Assembly: GCA_016716065.1 (NCBI GenBank)
Contig: JADJXA010000025.1
Span: 1-64,000 of the forward strand
Length of the DNA stretch: 64,000 nucleotides
Source: Candidatus Leptovillus gracilis
Lineage (GTDB): Bacteria; Chloroflexota; Anaerolineae; Promineifilales; Promineifilaceae
Direction: 5' to 3'
Shown in pieces: positions 1 through 8,811 of the stretch. Position numbers and translations under genes: made by a program. Position 1 is the stretch's first letter; every line of letters begins with the position of its first letter. Below the pieces are notes generated by a model. The model searched no databases, had not been told where the DNA came from, and worked only from the letters and a program-made list of their open reading frames with translations.

Positions 1-272
1 TTGGCTCTCCAGGAAGCGCACTGGTCGTTACCGCCGGTTCCGGGTGGTGTAGATACGTCAAGGCTCAGCAGGGTTAGTCCAGCCGCTCGGTCTGGCTGAA
101 GCTCCTGGGCATCCTCCGGCAAAGGTAGATATATCTCTTACAGCGTCGTCGGGCGAATGGTCCCGGCGATGCCGTTCAAGAAAGCGCCGCCGGGACCAGC
201 AGCGTTATCCCCACGCAGACCAGGCTGATGAATAGGTTTTTTGAAGTGATACTGGATTTCTTCTGTTGTCAT
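1..272 (-). pseudogene. Small membrane protein gene, broken and cut by the window edge
   Basis: An ATG at 272 opens MTTEEIQYHF and stops after 44 codons at 138. A one-base shift after that start gives a convincing membrane segment (SLVCVGITLLVPAAL), and a second shift returns to FLNGIAGTIRPTT. The same frame then reopens directly after the TAA (EIYLPLPEDAQEL) and stays open to base 1. I read this as one gene with two compensating indels and a stop. It precedes the secretion block and shares its orientation. Family not recognised. Confidence 0.35.
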
Positions 273-295
273 GGGTTCCTTTTTGGTTTAGTTGA

Positions 296-440
296 TAGTT
301 GATAGTTGGGAGTTGGGAGTTGGGAGTTGGGAGTTGGGACTCCACCCCTCGTTGACAATTGACAATTAACAATTGACAATCTCCTCTTCCTCTTCCACTT
401 CACAATTCAAACTTCACAATTCACAATTCAAACTTCACCA
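296..440. repeat. Heptamer repeat spacer
   Basis: Tandem 7-bp units fill this spacer: GGGAGTT/GATAGTT units first, then GACAATT/AACAATT, then CACAATT and CAAACTT. The same families recur in most other spacers of the window. Confidence 0.85.
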
Positions 441-465
441 CCGGGTATGATTTGCAGTCCGCTCT

Positions 466-675
466 CTAGCAGACCAGCCCTTCTTCGCCGGGGGGCAGGT
501 GGAGGTTCTCGGTCAGGACCGGGTCAGCCGCCAGGAAGCGGCGCGGCCGGGGGGCGGTATGCCTCGGCTGCTGGCCGTCAGGACGGGCAAACTGCCTGAC
601 AGCAGCGGTCCATTGCTCCAGCAGCACCGGCCGCCTCCACCCCCGCCGCGCCTCATTTCCCTCCCCACCGCCCAC
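466..675 (-). CDS. Hypothetical small protein
   Basis: A 69-codon open frame ending GEEGLVC lies between a heptamer-repeat spacer and a run of TCATCCTCG nonamers. It is Arg/Pro-rich with no recognisable motif. The opposite strand is also open, so coding status is doubtful. It keeps the orientation of its neighbours, which is the main support. It could be the 3' end of a gene whose beginning was replaced by repeats. Confidence 0.25.
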   Translation of the reverse strand: MGGGEGNEARRGWRRPVLLEQWTAAVRQFARPDGQQPRHTAPRPRRFLAADPVLTENLHLPPGEEGLVC

Positions 676-683
676 CCCTCCCC

Positions 684-810
684 TCTCGTCATCCTCGTCA
701 TCCTCGTCATCTTCTCGTCATCTTCGTTATCTTCCGTCATCCTCGTCATCCTCCTCGCTCTCCCCCTCTTCCTCTAGCCTCGCCTGGCTCTCTCTAGCTC
801 TAGCTCTTCC
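684..810. repeat. TCATCCTCG nonamers and AGCTCT hexamers
   Basis: GTCATCCTC units (684-750) grade into CTCT/AGCTCT units (755-810). The second part is read in frame as the Glu/Leu/Arg-rich C-terminus of the next gene leftwards on the minus strand. Confidence 0.8.
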
Positions 811-2011
811 CAGGCAGCCCATGCAAAACTAGCCGGACGCCGGGCACGGCCGTGGGCGGCCAGCAGCGCGGCCAACAGCAGCTGCCGCCGCGCCCATTCC
901 TGTCCGCGACAGCCGAAGATGAGCGCCCCGCGCGGCAGCCCGCCATAGCGGTCGGTCGGCCATTCCAGCCACTGCCGCACCTGCCGGTCGGCCATCAGCC
1001 GTCCCGCCGCCGCTTCCAACGCTCCCGCCGCCGCCCCGCGGCGCTGCCGCGCCGGCGCCGCCAGCCACTTTTGTGCAGCCCGTTCAGGTCGCCCAGCGGC
1101 GCTTCCTCCAGCAAAGGTCAGCCCGTGCGATGGACGCCCATCAGGCGAAACCATTGTCGCCGCCGCGCCCGCCGCCGTGATTCGCTCTCGCCGCCTACGG
1201 CCGCCAGTGGGTCGAAGCCGTCTATCACCGCCGCGCCGTCTATGTCCAGATAGTGCAGCCTGTCGCCTTCGGCCGCCCCGCGCCCCAACAGCCGGGTGAC
1301 GGCCGGTTTCCGTTTCAGCCGGGGAGCCAGGTCGCCGACCCGTCGAGGATGACCAGCCCGCCATGACCGGTGGCGATGGTCTGGGTCAACCCGGCCACCA
1401 GCCAGTCGGCGGCTGCTGCGCCGTACAGGTTGACCCGCCCTGGCCCGGCCAGCATCTGCCCCGCCTGGTTCCAACCCAACAGCCAACTGTCGCCTTCGCC
1501 GGAGGTGGGCAGCAGGTCGGCGGGCGGCTCTGCCGGCTGCCAGGCGGCCGCCAGCCCCATCCCTACCGGCGGCGGTTCGGGCAGCCGCCAGCCTGTTTGT
1601 TTCACCCCATTTGGCGAGGGCAAGTAGGCTCCGCCTGTTTCTTCGCCGCTGACGAAGAGGCTGCCATCCACGATGTGGGCGGTAAACGGCCGTTCCCCAG
1701 GGCAGGTCGGCGGCGGCGGCCAGCAGCTCCGGCTCAGCCGGCGGCACTGTTTCTTGGTGCAAGACGAAGCCGAAGTCATCGGCCATCTGCCACAGCAGCG
1801 GCGCGTAGAGCAGCGGCACGCCCAGCCACAGTTGGGACACCGCCCCCGGTTGGTAGCGCAAGGCCACTCGCCCACCGGCCACCGGCCCCGACAGCAGCCG
1901 CGCGCTCCGCCCCACCCCAGATGCCTCCCGATAGCGCACCCGAAACCAGGCGACGGCCGTTTCCCATCGTTGTTGTTCTCGTTTGGCCCAATGTTGTTGC
2001 AATCGTTTCAT
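774..2011 (-). pseudogene. ATPase-like protein of the secretion block, frameshifted, degenerate P-loop
   Basis: The start MKRLQQHW at 2011 follows a good ribosome site (AAGGA). The span is 1238 bp, not a multiple of three. The reading frame must change near 1690, near 1320 and near 1135 to stay coding. The joined product (about 410 aa) resembles the fold order of HerA/TraG-type ATPases. LAGPGRVNLYG stands where a P-loop is expected, then GLVILDGSATWLPRLKR where family members have a Walker-B-like strand, then DGFDPLA, which recalls the FNPL motif. The glycine-lysine P-loop core is missing, so ATP binding is doubtful. The C-terminus (EELELERARRG) is translated from AGCTCT repeats. Assignment is inference; the frameshifts could be sequencing errors. 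Confidence 0.45.
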
Positions 2012-2069
2012 TTGTCCTTCCTTTGTCGGGCAGGCCGTCGGCCTATGGCGCAGACGGCCATCCAGCCGC

Positions 2070-2280
2070 TTACCCGGCTGGCTGCCCGGCGCTATAACTT
2101 CCCCAGAACGGGTTGCCCGTCTCCTCTTCATCTACCGGCAGGTCGCTGGCTAGCATCTTCGCCTCTAATTCCTCAATCATCACCGTCACGATAATCCGCG
2201 ACCATTCGTTATACTTCCGCGCATTGGGCTAACACCTCCGCCTGTAACCGCTCGAATTCTTCTAAGACTGAACTACTCAT
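2070..2280 (-). pseudogene. Small acidic protein, frameshifted
   Basis: GGTGGAGGAACA places a strong ribosome site before ATG at 2280 (MSSSVLEEFERLQAEVLA). The frame closes after 23 codons. A one-base shift near 2226 continues sensibly as KYNEWSRIIVTVMIEELEAK and ends NPFWGSYSAGQPAG, giving about 70 aa. The protein is helical and acidic with no known family. It sits between VirB4-like and degenerate ATPase genes in the same orientation and may belong to that operon. Confidence 0.45.
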
Positions 2281-2287
2281 TGTTCCT

Positions 2288-2559
2288 CCACCAGTTGATA
2301 GTTGATAGTTGGGAGTTGGGAGTGGATAGTTGGGAGTGGATAGTGGATAGTTGGGAGTTGGGAGTGGTTGGTAACCAGTGGTCAACACTCCGCACTCCGC
2401 ACTCCGCACTCCGCACTCCGCACTCCGCATTCCGCACTCCGCACTCCGCACTCCGTTGACAATTGACAATGAACCATTGACAATTTCTTCTTCCACTTCA
2501 CAATTCACAATTCCCCCCTTCGACAAGCTCAGGGCAGGCTATTCACAATTCAAACTTCA
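2288..2559. repeat. Heptamer repeat spacer with a TTCGACAAGCTCAGG element
   Basis: GATAGTT/GGGAGTT units are followed by about ten CACTCCG units, then GACAATT and CACAATT units. The sequence CTTCGACAAGCTCAGGGCAG at 2519-2538 is a dispersed element also seen, in variant or inverted form, near 4866 and 12385. Confidence 0.85.
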
Positions 2560-4800
2560 TCAGCTTCCCAACAGGCACTGCCGTTCCATCGGCCGCAGCA
2601 CCATCTGCACCTTCTCCGCTCGTCCCTTGTAGCGCACGACGGCGCGGCCGGCGCCGGCTTCTTTGTTGCTGCTGTAGCGGGCCAGGAACTGCACGTGGGA
2701 GGAGAGAATCTCGCCGGGATACTGCTGGGCGAAGCGGGCCGCCGCCTTCTCCGGCAGCGGGAAGGTGACGCTCCAGGCCAGGTTGTCGAGAATCATCTGC
2801 CCCGCCGCCACGTTGATGCCCGCCTGCATGGATTCGGCGCGCGCCCCTTCCACGCCGATGAACGCCTCCAGGTTCTGGTCTATCATGATGACCGCCGCCC
2901 CATAGGTGCGCACCGTCTTGACCATGTGGGCCAGGAAACCCATCAGCCGCGATTCCCGCGCCATGTAGTGGACCTCGTCCACGAAGATGGCCCGCTTACG
3001 CGGATGCCGCCGCACCTGCAAGTTGATGCCCGCCAGCACCGCGTAGTAGAACAACGCCCGCCGCTGCTCCGGCACATGCTGGAAGTTGAACAACACCAAC
3101 CGCTCTTGCAGCGTCAGGTCCAGGTTGCTCGGCCCATTAAACACCGGCGCATAATCCCCATAGACGTACAGACTCTCTATCTCCTGCGCCAGAGAAGAAG
3201 CAGCACCGCCGACGAGAGAGGGGGAGACTGGGAGACTTGGAGACGGGGAGACAAGGAGACTTGGAGAGGTCGTCTCCCGTTCTCCTTGTCTCCCGTTCTC
3301 CCAGTCTCCTCGTCTCCCGTTCTCCCAGTCTTCTTCCGCGACGATGTGCAGTTGGCGGCAGAAGCTCTCCAGGGTCGGGGTCAGGGTGCGGTCTACCAGG
3401 AGTTCGCTCTGCCAGTCGTAGTGGGCGTAGGTCTGGCGCAGCGCTTTGCGGATGGCGGCGACTTCGGCGTTGTCGAAGCGGCGGGGTTGGTGGCCGACAG
3501 GGTCCAAGAGCAAAGCCAGCAGGGTGATAACGTGGTCGTACTGCTCGGTCTCGTTCTCGTAGACCACGTCGAGGATGTTCAGCCGCGCCTTGTCGTAGGA
3601 GATTTCGTGGTAGGAGACGTTCTCCCCACCGGCCAGCGCCGCCAACCGGCGGCAGTGGCCCTGCGGTTCCAGGAAGATGGCCTGCACGTCTTGCTCGACC
3701 AGCCGCCAGGCCAATGCCTGCGAAAACACTGTTTTGCCCAGGCCTGTGAGTCCTAGGATGATGGCATGAAAGGGGTCGTTGCCTTTCCATTCCAGGAAGC
3801 TGACGTGGGGACTGTTCTCGTCGTGGGAGATGCCGACATAGATGCCGTTGGTCTCCTGTTCTCGCCCTATCCCCCACATCCCGGCGCAGACGGCCGCGCC
3901 GCTGCTCAGGACGTTGTGGTGGCCGTGCGGCAAGCCTGTCGGCCGCGCCTCCGGACCGAACATCGCCCCCGCCGCCGCCTGGTAGCCGTGCAGACTGTCC
4001 AGCTTGAAGTAGGCGCTCTGGGTGTTGCGCAGGTGGCGCAGCCGCTCGCGCAGCCGGTCTACCTTTTTGTCCAATACCATGAACAGCACCTGCACGTGGT
4101 GGACCGCCTCGCTGCGCGCCAGCAGCGCCTGTACCGCTTCTTGCTTCGCTTGCTCGGCGTCGAGGTTTTCATTGCTGCGCCGCATCCCTTCCCAGAAGTT
4201 GGTCGCCCCGGACACCCGCTCCGGATGTACCTTGCGCGCGTCCACGCAGATGATGAGCGGCCCGCTGGCCGAGGTGATGATGTCGCCTAACGGCCGCTGC
4301 CAATCCCAGGTGCGGGTCAACTGATACGAGGCGATGACGCCGTAGCGGTAGCGGCTGTTGTCCACCTGCAACCGGCCCGTCCCCCTGTCGCGCAGCACCG
4401 GGACCATGTGGTCTATCGTCTCGGCGTACTCGCCGCTGATGGGCAGCTGCGGGTAGCCCGGTTCGGCGCGCACCAACCAGTGGGTCAGGTCGGCCGGTGA
4501 CAGGACGTTGGCGTAATCTATCAGGTAGTGGCGGCATTTGAGGAAGTCGGCCTGGGCTATCTCTTCCAGCAGCCGCACCTCTTCCAGCAGCCCGCGCCGC
4601 GCTCGCTCGTCGCTGCGGCTCATCGCCAGCCGCCGTCGGCTGCGAAGCAGGTTGTCTAGCCGTGTTGGCAGGACCATCGTCAACTGCCGGTAGTCGCCCA
4701 GCGGTCCGGCAAACAGCCCGGTCAGCGCCCCGATAATGCCCGCCTGCTCGGTAGGCTCGATTTGACTAAAGTTGGGTAGTGATAGTTGATATATTTTCAT
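2560..4800 (-). CDS. VirB4/TraC-like conjugation ATPase
   Basis: This is a 746-aa cytoplasmic ATPase expected to energise a type IV secretion channel. The P-loop GLTGLGKT is near residues 346-353 and Walker B RAIFVDEVHYM near 600-608, followed by IDQN; the order is that of VirB4/TraE. I start at ATG 4800 (MKIYQLSLPNF). The open frame extends further upstream only through heptamer repeats that translate as nonsense. An insert near residues 485-527 (DWENGRRGDWENG, then VSPSPSLPVSP) is translated from repeat DNA and is not expected in the family. The PrgI-like and TrbC-like genes just upstream in the same direction support the role. Confidence 0.85.
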   Translation of the reverse strand: MKIYQLSLPNFSQIEPTEQAGIIGALTGLFAGPLGDYRQLTMVLPTRLDNLLRSRRRLAMSRSDERARRGLLEEVRLLEEIAQADFLKCRHYLIDYANVLSPADLTHWLVRAEPGYPQLPISGEYAETIDHMVPVLRDRGTGRLQVDNSRYRYGVIASYQLTRTWDWQRPLGDIITSASGPLIICVDARKVHPERVSGATNFWEGMRRSNENLDAEQAKQEAVQALLARSEAVHHVQVLFMVLDKKVDRLRERLRHLRNTQSAYFKLDSLHGYQAAAGAMFGPEARPTGLPHGHHNVLSSGAAVCAGMWGIGREQETNGIYVGISHDENSPHVSFLEWKGNDPFHAIILGLTGLGKTVFSQALAWRLVEQDVQAIFLEPQGHCRRLAALAGGENVSYHEISYDKARLNILDVVYENETEQYDHVITLLALLLDPVGHQPRRFDNAEVAAIRKALRQTYAHYDWQSELLVDRTLTPTLESFCRQLHIVAEEDWENGRRGDWENGRQGERETTSPSLLVSPSPSLPVSPSLVGGAASSLAQEIESLYVYGDYAPVFNGPSNLDLTLQERLVLFNFQHVPEQRRALFYYAVLAGINLQVRRHPRKRAIFVDEVHYMARESRLMGFLAHMVKTVRTYGAAVIMIDQNLEAFIGVEGARAESMQAGINVAAGQMILDNLAWSVTFPLPEKAAARFAQQYPGEILSSHVQFLARYSSNKEAGAGRAVVRYKGRAEKVQMVLRPMERQCLLGS
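3218..3345. repeat. Inverted heptamer block inside the VirB4-like gene
   Basis: About eight GGGAGAC/GGAGACT-type units are followed directly by about eight GTCTCCC/GTTCTCC-type units, so the block is a long imperfect inverted repeat. It stays in frame within the ATPase gene. The same unit type forms the long array at 51.3-51.5 kb. Confidence 0.85.
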
Positions 4801-4990
4801 TTCGGATTTCGGATTTCGGATTTTGGATTGCGGAATGCGGATTGCGGATTTCGGATTTCGGAACCTGTCCTGAGCTTGCCGAAGGATTGCGGAAGGATTG
4901 CGGAAGGTGGATGCCGGAGCCTGTCTTGTTGCAGAATTGCCCGCTGCCACAGCAACGGCCGTTCTTCACTCCGCAATCCGCAATCCGCAA
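4801..4990. repeat. Heptamer repeat spacer
   Basis: TTCGGAT, TGCGGAT and CCGCAAT units, interrupted by CCTGTCCTGAGCTTGCCGAA at 4864-4883 (inverted form of the dispersed element near 2519). Confidence 0.85.
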
Positions 4991-4993
4991 TCA

Positions 4994-5286
4994 TCATTCC
5001 TTTTGCCATTGGGACTCGATATTAACGACGCGCGGGTGGGCGATGGTCTGGCGCGCCCGGACCTGGGCGTAGACCAGCAGGCGCATCCAGACCATCTCCC
5101 GCGCAAGTCGTGGCCGGCGGCGTAGGCCAGGACCATCAGCAGCGGCGCCATCCACCACGGCAGATTCAGCATCCCGATGCCCACCACCAGGCTGACGATG
5201 ACGAACATGAATTGGGTCATCGTCAACCGGGGCAGGATGAGCGCTTTGTTTTGCCGCACGAACTCGGTGTGAAAGTGGGTGTACAT
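4994..5286 (-). pseudogene. PrgI/VirB3-like small membrane protein, frameshifted
   Basis: The start MYTHFHTEFVRQNKALI is followed by two adjacent membrane segments (FMFVIVSLVVGIGML; APLLMVLAYAAG). After the second segment the frame must shift by one near 5108 to continue as EMVWMRLLVYAQVRARQTI and end ESQWQKE at 4994. The span of 293 bp confirms the indel. Size, double hairpin and position directly upstream of a VirB4-like gene match PrgI/VirB3 proteins, which sit at the inner-membrane base of type IV systems. The frameshift may be a sequencing error. Confidence 0.55.
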
Positions 5287-5309
5287 TCCTCTGGCCTACG
5301 CCCTTCGCC

Positions 5310-5792
5310 TTACAGCCCGCAGAGGGTGAACAGGTCGGGGATGCCGAAGCCTGTCAGGATTTGCACCCCGATTTCCGTCGAGAAGGCCAACAGGATGAGG
5401 CCGAGGAACACCGTCCCGGCTATCGCCCCTATCTGCGCCCCCTGGGTGGGGATGATGGCCGCCGCCTGTTTCTTGAAACCCAGGATGGCCACCGCCAGGA
5501 TGAGCAGCGCCCCGCCCATCAGTTGGGCGGTGTACAGCCCACGGTCGTAGGTGTCACAGATGGCTGGTGGTGGCGCTTCGCCTTCGGCGCAGCCCGCCAG
5601 GACCACGACCATCAGGAGCAGCAGCGGGATGACGCGCCGCAGAAGGCGGCTGGTGGCTGGTGGCTGATAGTCGGTTGCCGACAACCGTTGGTCGGTTGCC
5701 GACAACCGTTGGTCGGTTGCCGACAATCGTTGGTCGGTTGCCGACAGTCGGCGGTCGGTTTGTTTTGTTTGATGCAATGCATTCTCGTGCAT
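5310..5792 (-). CDS. TrbC/VirB2-like two-pass membrane protein (pilin candidate)
   Basis: The N-terminus is a run of RLSATDQ heptapeptides translated from a 21-bp repeat. A signal-like segment follows (IPLLLLMVVVLAGC), with a possible lipobox at LAGC. Two membrane helices come next (LMGGALLILAVAILGF; IGAIAGTVFLGLILLAF), separated by a short basic/polar loop (KKQ). That two-helix layout and the position next to PrgI- and VirB4-like genes suggest a VirB2/TrbC-type pilin. A start at 5816 is also possible; neither has a clear ribosome site, and a start inside or after the repeats cannot be excluded. Confidence 0.55.
   Translation of the reverse strand: MHENALHQTKQTDRRLSATDQRLSATDQRLSATDQRLSATDYQPPATSRLLRRVIPLLLLMVVVLAGCAEGEAPPPAICDTYDRGLYTAQLMGGALLILAVAILGFKKQAAAIIPTQGAQIGAIAGTVFLGLILLAFSTEIGVQILTGFGIPDLFTLCGL
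5673..5760. repeat. 21-bp tandem repeat in coding sequence
   Basis: Four copies of a unit built on GGTTGCCGACAACCGTTGGT, three heptamers long, each partly self-complementary. They encode RLSATDQ repeats ahead of the signal segment of the pilin-like protein. Confidence 0.9.
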
Positions 5793-5824
5793 GATGTTTT
5801 TTCTTCTTTCCTCCATTCTTGATA

Positions 5825-5935
5825 ATGAGTTGACAGTTGACAGTTAACAGTTGGTAGTTGGTAGTTGATAGTTGGTAGTTGGTAGTTGACAATTAACAAT
5901 TGACAATTGATATTCGTTCGTTTGTTGGACGGGGA
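5825..5935. repeat. Heptamer repeat spacer
   Basis: GTTGACA, GTAGTTG and GACAATT units; no gene seen. Confidence 0.8.
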
Positions 5936-5994
5936 GAGGATGGGGGATTGTGGTTTGCTGAACATCCTGCAAGAATCCGCAATCCGCAATCCCC

Positions 5995-7581
5995 TCATCC
6001 TCCTCCTTCGCCTCTGGCTCCCCAGAGCCATCGGCCAATTTGCACCACCAGGGGCGTCTCCGGTCCGGGATGGGGGAAGCTCAGGCTTGCCTGAGCCGTC
6101 TCCCCCGCTTCGAGCAGTCGCTCACTGGCAAACCCGCTCATTAACCCACTTCCTAACCCGCTTCCATAGGCATCACCTCCTTCACTTGGTATCTGGATAT
6201 ACTCACCCGGCAGCAGCACCGCGCCGGGACCGGGGTTGTAGACGCTCACGGCCACCGTCACCTCACCGCGCGCGGCGTCCCAGGTGGCGGTTGGCTCGCC
6301 GGCTTCTAACTGCTCCAGCAGGTTGGGCGCTTCGCCCAGGCGGATAAAGGCGCTCTCACCGCCGGGCAGCTCCCCGGTAGACGGCCGTCACCCCTCCCCA
6401 CCGCTGTTGGCCGGCAGAGCAAAACGCAGCTGCCAGGTCACCTCAGCCGGCAGGGGCACGGCCGTCGTCTGGTGGCTCTGTCCGTGCAGCGACAACAAGC
6501 CGGCTCCCTGCCCGGCGCCCGTTATCTCCACCAGCAGTTCGCCGCTGCGGCTGTCGCTGTAAACCACGTCGGTTATCTGCAAGTCACCACCGGCGAAAAA
6601 CGGCTCCCCCATTTCCCGGTAAACGGCCGTCTGCGCATCTTCGCCCGTCAGGTCATAGGCCGCCTGGACGATGGGCACAGCCTCGGCGGAGCTGGCCGGC
6701 AGGGCGAACAGAGTCATGCCCACCCGGTTCTGCGACAGCAGTCCCGCCGCTTCATGGTTGGCCTTTGTCTCCGTCTGCGTCACCACGAAGGCGAGGGCGT
6801 AGCCGGTGTCGCTCGTCAGCCGCAGCCGGTCGCCCGGCAGCAGGTCGGCGACCACCTTCTCCGGCAGCCCAATGGCATAATTCAGCACCGTGCCGAACAC
6901 CCAGACGGCCACTGGATTGTCCGAGGCCATCACCGCCGCGTTGTAGGGCAGTTCCCCCCGGTTGCTCACCCGCGCCGGGTCTATCGGTAGAGCGATGACC
7001 TTCTCCGTCGCCTGGTAGCGGATTTCCAACGCGCTCGGCCGGCCCAGCGTCAGACTACCGCCCAACCCGCCTATCGTCTGCAAGGCGTCATCGGCTCCAG
7101 TCGGCAGCGCTGGCGTCGGGCTGGGCGACGGTTCGGCCGTCGCCCCACTCTCTTCGACCAGCGCCAACGTCGCGCCTTCGAGGGTCTCGACAGCCTGGGC
7201 TACCCGCCCCGGTCTGTTGTAGACGGCCAGGAAGCCAAACAGCGCCACAACCGCCACAAAAACAGCTAACTTGGTGTAGGTCCGCCGCCGCTCCTGCTGC
7301 TGCTCCGGCGACCCTTCTTTCACATCCTGGACCATCGGGGCCAGCCCTTTGTCGTAAACCTGCCCCAGGTTCACCGGCGTGGTACTCGGCCTTCCATCCG
7401 GCTGGATGTAATCCCCTTGCTCGAACTCGCTCAACCGCTGCCGCAAATACGCCAGCATCTCGTTCTCCGCCGTATCTTTCTCCGCCTCGCGCATCTCCCG
7501 GTTCAGCGCCTCTCGCACCTTCTCCTGATACTCCGGCAGAATCCGGCTCAGTTGTTCATCTGCTTTCTTCTTCCTCGTCAT
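5995..7581 (-). pseudogene. Membrane-anchored dead sortase-like protein, split by an in-frame TGA
   Basis: The start at 7581 follows GGAGA. A charged N-terminal region of about 105 aa precedes one membrane segment (LAVFVAVVALFGFLAVY). A Ser/Pro/Thr linker leads to a domain with the strand order of sortases. VWVFGTVLN stands where the catalytic His motif should be, LLPGDRLRLTSDTGYALAFVV matches the middle strands, and MTLFALPA stands where the catalytic TLxTC should be. Both His and Cys are absent. A TGA at 6388-6390 interrupts the frame, which continues without shift through LGEAPNLLEQLEAGEPTATW to a beta domain (TVAVSVYNPGPG). It could be two genes or one with a nonsense mutation. A structural role in the cell envelope is inferred. 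Confidence 0.5.
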
Positions 7582-7587
7582 CGTCGT

Positions 7588-7722
7588 CTCCCATGTGGAT
7601 TGCGGAGTGCGGAGTGCGGATTGCGGAACCCTTTCCCGCTATCTCGGTCTCCTACTCTTGCTTTCGCTCTCGCTCTCGCTCTTCCTCTTCCTCTAGCTCT
7701 CGCTCTAGCTCTAGCTGCTCTG
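7588..7722. repeat. Heptamer and hexamer repeat spacer
   Basis: GCGGAGT/GCGGATT units, then GCTCTCG/TAGCTC units reaching into the 3' end of the next gene. Confidence 0.8.
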
Positions 7723-8811
7723 GCTAACGGGCAAAAACACCGGCAGCCGCACGGCCGGCAGGCCAAGACTAATCGGCTCATTGACCATGCCGGGGCGCAC
7801 GCGGGCCGACCAGGCGGAGACGAAGGGCGTCGCCACCCGCTCGAAAGGGGCGTTGGTCAAGGTAAAGAGCGCCTCCCCTTGGAGATTGGTGAAGCTGCGA
7901 ACCAACCGCTGCCCCTGGCTGTCCACCGCCAGCACGCTGACATTCGGGACGCCTTCGCCGGGGTCGGTCTGCCGGTTGTTGTTGGCGTCGTAGTAGATGA
8001 GGACCCGCGCCGTCGTCACCTGCGGCGTGGCCGCCGGCTGCGCCGGGCCTAACAGGTGCAGGGTGAGAGTAGCGCTTACGGCCGTTGTCGGAGTGAGCGT
8101 TGGCGTTGCGGTTGACAATGCCGGGCCGGATGGGCCTGTCGGACCGGATGGACCGGATGGACCGGTCGGTCCCACAAAAGGCGGCGTTATCGTCGGCGGA
8201 GTCGTCGGCGTCGGGGATGGCGTCGGGGACGGCGTGGGCGTCGGTGAAGATGTCACCGTGGGCGATGGCGTCATGGTCGGCGTGGGGTCGGTCAGGCCGA
8301 CGTGCAGCTCGTAGCTGCCGCTGGCGATGCCGCCCGGCGATACGCGGGCAATGTACCAGCCATCGGCGGGCACGGTGAACAGCACCGCCGAACCTAAATC
8401 CGTCGCCGTGCTGTCGTCGTTTTCGGCCAGCAGCTGCGCCCCCTGCCACACCTGAAGGTACGTGTCCAGGTTGTGGGACGAACGGGTGTGCAGGTTGACG
8501 ATTTGCCCCGTCTTGAGGTACAGGGCGTAGTAGTCCACATCGCCCTGGTGCAGCGTCGCCGGAACCATGCCCCAACTGACCGGCGTCGCCGTCTCGGGTG
8601 TGTCGTTGGGTTCAAAGGCGTCGGGTTGGACGCCGCCACTGTCTGGCGTGGCGCTGGGGACGGCCGTCGGCGTTTCCGTCGCGTCTACGGTGGGCGTCAG
8701 GTAGACCACCGGCGGCGTCGGGTTGGGCGTCTGGGCCAGCAGCGGCGATGCGGCCAGGGCGACGATGAGCATGAATAGGGCGATGGCCCAGGGATACGGC
8801 TTAGATTTCAT
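7711..8811 (-). CDS. Secreted PPC-domain protein with collagen-like linker and YLP-type tail
   Basis: This 366-aa protein starts with a signal peptide (AIALFMLIVALAASPLLAQ). Next is a bacterial pre-peptidase C-terminal-type domain: DAFEPNDTPETATPV at its head, then GDVDYYALYLKTGQ and ARVSPGG. A Pro/Thr/Ser linker and a short collagen-like run (GPTGPSGPSGPTGPSGP) lead to an SdrD/Cna-B-like domain (YYDANNNRQTDPGEGVPNV). The C-terminus is VRLPVFLPVSQSS. The start at 8811 overlaps the stop of the upstream VirB6-like gene by 11 bp, implying translational coupling. Probably displayed at the cell surface by the secretion block; ligand unknown. Confidence 0.7.
   Translation of the reverse strand: MKSKPYPWAIALFMLIVALAASPLLAQTPNPTPPVVYLTPTVDATETPTAVPSATPDSGGVQPDAFEPNDTPETATPVSWGMVPATLHQGDVDYYALYLKTGQIVNLHTRSSHNLDTYLQVWQGAQLLAENDDSTATDLGSAVLFTVPADGWYIARVSPGGIASGSYELHVGLTDPTPTMTPSPTVTSSPTPTPSPTPSPTPTTPPTITPPFVGPTGPSGPSGPTGPSGPALSTATPTLTPTTAVSATLTLHLLGPAQPAATPQVTTARVLIYYDANNNRQTDPGEGVPNVSVLAVDSQGQRLVRSFTNLQGEALFTLTNAPFERVATPFVSAWSARVRPGMVNEPISLGLPAVRLPVFLPVSQSS

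Noticed and set aside
1363..2194. Plus-strand frames of 170-240 aa
   Set aside because: Pro/Arg/Gly-rich shadows of the GC-rich minus-strand gene, with no ribosome sites.
6388..6390. TGA recoding (Sec or altered code)
   Set aside because: Other genes here use TGA as a normal stop; one in-frame case in an error-prone region does not support recoding.
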